Assembly: GCA_012514775.1 (NCBI GenBank) | Contig: JAAYZQ010000238.1 | Coordinates: forward strand, 1 to 19,944 | DNA: 19,944 nucleotides | DNA from: Anaerolineaceae bacterium | GTDB taxonomy: Bacteria > Chloroflexota > Anaerolineae > JAAYZQ01 | Direction: 5' to 3' | In this document: piece by piece, positions 15,859-19,944 of the stretch | How the letters are laid out: each line of letters opens with the position of its first letter | Numbering within the stretch: the first letter of the stretch is position 1 | Translations under genes and position numbers: made by a program | Notes under the pieces: generated by a model | Databases searched by the model: none | What the model was told of the DNA's origin: nothing | The model's input: only the letters and a program-made list of their open reading frames with translations

Positions 15859-15926
15859 GGCTGCCATGGCAGCCGAAAATCGAAAAAGGCCGCTTCCAGG
15901 GCATGATCCGGAAGCGGCTTTCGTTT
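15859..15926 (+). terminator. palindrome and intrinsic terminator after the zinc-ribbon gene
   Basis: A 16-bp perfect palindrome (15859-15874) starts just after the stop. It is followed by a 9-bp stem GCCGCTTCC/GGAAGCGGC (15889-15897 with 15910-15918, 12-nt loop), an A-rich 5' side (15883-15887) and TTTCGTTT (15919-15926). This is a convincing rho-independent terminator for the plus strand. Confidence 0.8.
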
Positions 15927-15954
15927 GTCGGCTACCGGAGCGGCCTGCAGGCAA

Positions 15955-15983
15955 TTGACTTATTCTAAACCTTGTGATACTAT
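15955..15983 (+). promoter_or_regulatory. promoter for the M1 metallopeptidase gene
   Basis: TTGACT (15955-15960), 17 bp, TACTAT (15978-15983) with an extended -10 TGA directly upstream. It begins just after the preceding terminator, and the leader is about 60 nt. Confidence 0.7.
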
Positions 15984-16049
15984 CTTGCCATATCCGCCTC
16001 TCGGGGCCACCGCCGCGCCCGGAGGGTCCTCCAACCCGGAAGGAGATCC

Positions 16050-17705
16050 ATGACCGCACCAGGTACCCGACAACCAGGCCATTCCAGGCGCCCGGCAGCC
16101 AGGATGCTCCTCATCCTGGCCTTTGTGGCAGGGCTGCTGTCCGCCTGCGGGCTGACTGCCGACAATGTTGCCACGCCCACGCCGGGCGCCGCGCTGCCCT
16201 CCGCGACCAAGGGGACCAACGGCGACGCCGTGGCCGAGGCGACGGCCGCCCCGACCTCCCCGCCCACGGCCAGCCCACAGCCCACGGACAGCCCGGTGCC
16301 GACGGCCACGGCGAGGCCGGCGGCGACTTCCAGGCCCTCGCCCGCGGTGGAGGCAGAGCCGGGGGCCGTGGGCATCGGCGATGCCTACTTTCCCGAGATG
16401 GGCAACGGCGGTTACGACGCCTTGCACTACGACCTGACCTTGGCCGTCAACCCCGGCGTCCAGCAGATCGAAGGGACCAGTCTCATGCAGGCCCGGGCCA
16501 TCCATGCCCTGAGCGCCTTTTACCTGGACTTCGAACAGCTCACCATCCACGAGCTGCTGGTGGACGGCCAGCCGGCGGACTATGAGCACGACGGGGACCA
16601 ACTCCTGGTCACGCCGGCAGAGCCCTTGCCCGCGGGCGCCGAGTTCAACGTGCAGGTGAGCTACCAGGGCCGGCCGGTGCCGAGCAACGATCCGGCAGTG
16701 ACCGCCGGCTGGTTCTGGACCGCGGGCGCGGCCACCGTCGCGGGCGAGCCCTTTGGCGCCCAGACCTGGTTCCCGGCCAACGATCATCCCCTGGACAAGG
16801 CCACCTACCGCCTGCAAGTCACCGTGCCGCAGCCCCTCGTCGTCGCGTCAAACGGCCTCCTCGTCGAGACCATCGAGGAGGACGGGCTGGCCACCTACGT
16901 CTGGCAGGCGCGCGATCCGATGGCCAGCTACCTGGTCACGGTCAGTATCGACGAGTACGAGATCCACGAGGCCGAGACGTCCGGCGGCCTGCCCCTGGTC
17001 AGCTTTTTCCCGGCCGACGGGCCGGCGGGCATGCAGGCGGCCGCGGACCAGATGGGCCTCATGATCGACTATTTCGAGGAGTTGTTTGGCCCATATCCCT
17101 TCGAGACCTATGGCGTGGTCGCGGTGCAGGGGCGGCTGCCAGGGTTTGCCGCGCTGGAGACCCAGACACGTTCCCTGTTTTTCAACGTGCCCCTGAACGC
17201 GGACATCATGGCCCACGAGCTGGCGCACCAGTGGTTCGGCAACAGCGTGAGCCTGGAGACCTGGCAGGACCTGTGGCTCAAGGAGGGGATGGCCACCTAC
17301 GCCGAGCTCCTGTGGCTGGAGCGCAGCGAAGGGCGGGCAGCGGTGGACGAGATCGTGGCATCCTACTACGACCAGATGGCCAGGGGCGCGCGGGCCGGCT
17401 TCTATTCGCCGCCCGGAAGTCCCTCACCCGACGATCTCTATGGCTTTCCGGTATACCAGGGGGGTGCCGTGGTCCTGCACGCCCTGCGGGCGCGGGTGGG
17501 CGACGACGCCTTTTTCCAGACGCTGCGGGCGTACACTGAACGATTTGCCTACGCCAATGCCAGCACGGCCGACCTGCTGACCGTGGCCGAGGAGGTCAGC
17601 GGCCAGGAGCTGTCGGATTTCCTGGACGCGTGGCTCTATGACAGCCAGCCTCCCGCGATGCCAGAGCCCCTCGAAGAACAGGTGGCCGGCCTCCTCTCAC
17701 CGTGA
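16050..17705 (+). CDS. M1-family zinc metallopeptidase lipoprotein
   Basis: A 551-residue extracytoplasmic peptidase. The signal peptide has LLSAC with Cys33 as the lipidation site; a Thr/Pro/Ala-rich linker (about 38-105) precedes the catalytic part. The N-terminal beta domain (about 110-300) is followed by the thermolysin-like domain with HELAHQWFGN (His389, Glu390, His393) and, 18 residues on, Glu412 in WLKEGMATYAE, the complete zinc site of M1 (gluzincin) enzymes. The upstream GFAALETQT replaces the textbook GAMEN substrate-binding motif but keeps its Glu. YQGGAVVLHALR lies where the catalytic Tyr is expected. It ends soon after the catalytic domain and lacks the large C-terminal domain of classical aminopeptidase N. 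ATG 16050 follows AAGGAG. Lipid anchoring suggests digestion of peptides at the outer face of the membrane. Confidence 0.92.
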   Translation: MTAPGTRQPGHSRRPAARMLLILAFVAGLLSACGLTADNVATPTPGAALPSATKGTNGDAVAEATAAPTSPPTASPQPTDSPVPTATARPAATSRPSPAVEAEPGAVGIGDAYFPEMGNGGYDALHYDLTLAVNPGVQQIEGTSLMQARAIHALSAFYLDFEQLTIHELLVDGQPADYEHDGDQLLVTPAEPLPAGAEFNVQVSYQGRPVPSNDPAVTAGWFWTAGAATVAGEPFGAQTWFPANDHPLDKATYRLQVTVPQPLVVASNGLLVETIEEDGLATYVWQARDPMASYLVTVSIDEYEIHEAETSGGLPLVSFFPADGPAGMQAAADQMGLMIDYFEELFGPYPFETYGVVAVQGRLPGFAALETQTRSLFFNVPLNADIMAHELAHQWFGNSVSLETWQDLWLKEGMATYAELLWLERSEGRAAVDEIVASYYDQMARGARAGFYSPPGSPSPDDLYGFPVYQGGAVVLHALRARVGDDAFFQTLRAYTERFAYANASTADLLTVAEEVSGQELSDFLDAWLYDSQPPAMPEPLEEQVAGLLSP

Positions 17706-17730
17706 CCGCCTGACCCTGCAGGCCCATGAT

Positions 17731-17759
17731 TTTCCAATTCTTTTCTTTTCGAGTACAAT
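17731..17759 (+). promoter_or_regulatory. promoter for the GT-C glycosyltransferase gene(s)
   Basis: TTTCCA (17731-17736), 17 bp, TACAAT (17754-17759) in a T-rich stretch. The start point near 17766 leaves only about 18 nt before ATG 17784. Confidence 0.6.
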
Positions 17760-17783
17760 GGAGGGCGTGCAGGGCAGCGATTT

Positions 17784-19511
17784 ATGTCCAGGAGGAGCGA
17801 CGGAGCCGTGAGCGACACCGGAGAAGGGCAGGTTCAGGGCACGGCGCGGGAAGAAGGGGCCGCGGACGTGCCCCTTGGCCGCCTGCGCCTCGCCCTGGGG
17901 GAGCACCGGGAGTTCCTGCTGATCCTGGGGCTGTTCCTGGCCTTCCGCCTGATGTTCGTCCTCGTCGTGCGGCCCGGGGGCTACCTGGGCGTCATGACCA
18001 CCTTCCACTACTACCACCTGCTGCAGAGCCTTTCCAACCAGGGCTACCTTCCCCTGGTCGACTTCTGGGTCGAGTACCCGCCCCTGGCACCCTGGCTGCT
18101 CCTGGCCGTCTATCGCCTGAGCCTGCTCATCCCGGCCTGGACAGAGCCGGGCACGTGGTACCTGATCCTGCTGGGCGCCACATTTGCCCTTTTTGAGGCC
18201 GGCAACCTGATCCTGTTCTACGGCATCGGCCGGCGCCTCCACGACCGGGCGGAGGCGGTGCGACGGGCCTGGATCTATGGCGCGCTGTTCATCCCCATTA
18301 TCGTCCTACTCAACACCTTTGACAACGTCGTCCTCTTTTTCCTCCTTTCGATCGTGCTGCTGACCCTGGACCGCCGACCCGCCGGCGCGGGCGTCGCGGC
18401 CGGGTTGGGGTTCATGACCAAGCTCGTGCCCGCCGTGGGCCTGCCTGCCGCCTGGCTGCACCTGCCGGCCTGGTCACAGCGCGCCCGGCTCGTGGCCGCC
18501 GTCGTCCTGGTGGTGCTGCTCATCGCCCTGCCCTTCTTGCTGGCCGGGCCCGAGCATTTCCTGCCGGCCTTTACCGCCATGGTGGACCGGGGCAGTTGGG
18601 AGACGGTCTGGGCCCTCCTCGACGGCTACTATTCCTTTGGGGTGGCCGGCGGCCCTGATCGCTTCGATCCGGCCCACGCTGGGGTCGCGCAGCACCCCCC
18701 GGCGCTGCCAACCCTGCCCATCACCGTCGCCTTTGGCCTGCTCTACCTGTGGCTGCTGACCCGCCGCGCGCGGTGGCAGGAGCAGCGGGTGGCCGTCGCC
18801 TTTGTGGCCCTGAGCCAGAACCTGCTCCTCCTCTACTCCCGGGGCTACAGCCCGCAGTTCCTGGTCATGGTCCTGCCCTTTGTGCTGTTGTTGCTGCCCG
18901 CCTGGCGCGGGGTTGTCTACGCCCTGCTCCTGAGCGCCGCCAGCCTGGTGGAGTATCCCATCTATTTCGTCATCCTGCCCGACGAGCCCTGGCTCCTGGC
19001 CGGCGCCGTCCTGTTCCGCACCCTGCTGTTGGTCGTGCTCAGCCTGGAGTTTGCCGCCCAGGTCTTTGCCTGGCGCGTGTCCCCGCGGCGCTGGCGCCAG
19101 GTGGCGGCGGGCAGCCTGGCCCTGGGCCTCGTCCTGGCGGTGGCCGGGGGCGTGGCCGGCTTTCGCGCCTATTGGCAGGCCCGCTACGAGGCGAACCCGC
19201 ACCGCGCCGCCATGGAGACGCTCAGCGCCTCGGCGGAGCGGGGCGCCACCGTGGTCGTGGACGAGCAAGAGGTCTACGAACAGCTCTATCCCTACCTCCA
19301 TCGCCGCTTCCAGGTCACGAGCGTAGAGACCCACGACTATTTGCCCGCGTGGCAGCCGCGCCTCGAAGTGGCTGCCCGCGAGGCAGGCGAGGTGTGGCTC
19401 TATTCCCGGGCCGGCTCGCCGCTCCACGATTGGCTGGCAGCCCACCGCGCGCTGCTGTCCGAGCGCGAGTTCGACGGCTGGGTGCTCTCGGCCTGGGAGG
19501 GGGGCGGTTAG
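17784..19511 (+). CDS. GT-C polyprenyl-phosphate-dependent mannosyltransferase-like membrane protein (GT87-like)
   Basis: A 575-residue polytopic membrane protein. After a short hydrophilic N-terminus, the first helix (about 43-62) leads to an outer loop with GYLPLVDFWVEYPPLAPW; EYPP (97-100) is typical of GT87-type GT-C enzymes that use a lipid-linked sugar. About ten more hydrophobic segments follow up to about residue 465, then a soluble C-terminal domain of about 110 residues. The predicted role is transfer of a sugar from polyprenyl phosphate to an envelope glycan. ATG 17784 is used here (AGGG nine bases upstream); GTG 17808, with AGGAGG about 12 bases upstream, is a plausible alternative. 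The next GT-C gene starts 6 nt after its stop, so the two form an operon. The sugar and acceptor are unknown. Confidence 0.85.
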   Translation: MSRRSDGAVSDTGEGQVQGTAREEGAADVPLGRLRLALGEHREFLLILGLFLAFRLMFVLVVRPGGYLGVMTTFHYYHLLQSLSNQGYLPLVDFWVEYPPLAPWLLLAVYRLSLLIPAWTEPGTWYLILLGATFALFEAGNLILFYGIGRRLHDRAEAVRRAWIYGALFIPIIVLLNTFDNVVLFFLLSIVLLTLDRRPAGAGVAAGLGFMTKLVPAVGLPAAWLHLPAWSQRARLVAAVVLVVLLIALPFLLAGPEHFLPAFTAMVDRGSWETVWALLDGYYSFGVAGGPDRFDPAHAGVAQHPPALPTLPITVAFGLLYLWLLTRRARWQEQRVAVAFVALSQNLLLLYSRGYSPQFLVMVLPFVLLLLPAWRGVVYALLLSAASLVEYPIYFVILPDEPWLLAGAVLFRTLLLVVLSLEFAAQVFAWRVSPRRWRQVAAGSLALGLVLAVAGGVAGFRAYWQARYEANPHRAAMETLSASAERGATVVVDEQEVYEQLYPYLHRRFQVTSVETHDYLPAWQPRLEVAAREAGEVWLYSRAGSPLHDWLAAHRALLSEREFDGWVLSAWEGGG

Positions 19512-19517
19512 CCGGGC

Positions 19518-19944
19518 ATGGGTGAATCTCGTTTGCCGCCCGGCGGGCGGCGGCAGCAGGCAGAGGGGGCAAAGGGGCACCGTCCACCCACCGTCCATGG
19601 TGCCGGCGGCGGCGACGCCCCCCTTGTCCTGGGCGTGGCCTGCCTGCTCTTTGCCGTCTATCTGTTCACCTTCAGCGGCAGCTACCATTCCAGCGACGAG
19701 ATGAGCATGCTGGTCGCCACCGACAGCCTGGCCCGCCGCGGCGCCTGGGACATCGACCTCTTGCGCTGGATGGAAGAGCAGCAGGGCTCCTTCGGGCCCG
19801 ACGGCCACCTTTACTCCCGCAAGGGCATCGGCACCACGCTGGCCGCCCTGCCCCTCTATTGGCTGGCGCTGCGCCTGCAGGAGCTGGGCAACGTCCAGGC
19901 GGCCATGCTGACCAACGCCGTGGTCACGGGCCTGACGGGCGCCC
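19518..19944 (+). CDS. ArnT/PMT-like membrane glycosyltransferase, partial (cut by window end)
   Basis: An open frame runs from ATG 19518 through the last base (142 codons visible). After a hydrophilic N-terminus of about 34 residues, the first helix (LVLGVACLLFAVYLFTF) is followed by YHSSDEMSMLVATDSLARRG and GPDGHLYSRKGIGTTLAALPLYWLA. The S-DE motif after the first helix and the DGHLYS-K-GIG segment are typical of large GT-C proteins of the ArnT/PMT type, in which the acidic pair is catalytic. It starts 6 nt after the previous GT-C gene, so they are co-transcribed. No strong ribosome binding site is seen, which suggests translational coupling. The C-terminal part is outside the window. Confidence 0.8.
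   Translation, partial: MGESRLPPGGRRQQAEGAKGHRPPTVHGAGGGDAPLVLGVACLLFAVYLFTFSGSYHSSDEMSMLVATDSLARRGAWDIDLLRWMEEQQGSFGPDGHLYSRKGIGTTLAALPLYWLALRLQELGNVQAAMLTNAVVTGLTGA

Noticed and set aside
15859..15874. 16-bp palindrome as an operator
   Set aside because: It directly follows the zinc-ribbon stop, upstream of the terminator; a 3'-end RNA structure is the simpler reading.

Overview
The window is GC-rich chromosomal DNA from a bacterium that probably belongs to the Chloroflexota (Anaerolineae/Caldilineae-like). This placement is an inference from the mix of genes: a ferredoxin-dependent indolepyruvate oxidoreductase, lipoproteins next to a sortase-type LPETGG protein, Ala-rich HlyD adaptors, and several GT-C membrane glycosyltransferases. 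There is no rRNA or marker gene to confirm it. Despite the high GC content, most transcription units have clear sigma70-type promoters (TTGACY or similar, 16-17 bp, TATAAT or TACAAT) and AGGAGG ribosome binding sites, which fixes many start codons.

Layout. 100-5065 (minus): a two-gene envelope glycosylation operon, a Dpm1/CsbB-like polyprenyl-phosphate glycosyltransferase followed by a very large YfhO-type GT-C protein fused in frame to a Wzx/MATE-type flippase. 5130-5201: two back-to-back promoters. 5251-5418 (plus): a 2[4Fe-4S] ferredoxin that converges on iorBA through a bidirectional terminator. 5481-7930 (minus): iorA-iorB. 8114-8704 (minus): a secreted SOD-like/CHRD-like protein with an LPETGG anchor, preceded by about 300 bp rich in inverted repeats. 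9018-13547 (minus): a MacB/Lol-type ABC export operon of adaptor lipoprotein, tandem-duplicated permease and ATPase. 13548-13949: a divergent promoter region. 13950-14492 (plus): a MOSC protein. 14496-14900: a non-coding stretch with a minus-strand promoter, many hairpins and a strong minus-strand terminator, read here as a candidate structured RNA of about 390 nt. 15105-15857 (plus): a multi-zinc-ribbon protein. 16050-17705 (plus): an M1-type metallopeptidase lipoprotein. 17784-19944 (plus): two GT-C membrane glycosyltransferases, the last cut by the window edge.

How the genes fit together. Most of the window serves the cell envelope: lipid-linked sugar synthesis, flipping and transfer; extracytoplasmic anchoring; ABC-driven export; and surface proteolysis. 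The metabolic island is iorAB with a nearby ferredoxin, which fits anaerobic or fermentative degradation of aromatic amino acids. The observations that most deserve checking are the unassigned structured RNA candidate (14496-14885), the glycosyltransferase-flippase fusion (100-4296), the four-fold repeat in the adaptor coiled coil, and the LPETGG protein that keeps SOD-like cysteines but lacks most of the metal ligands.
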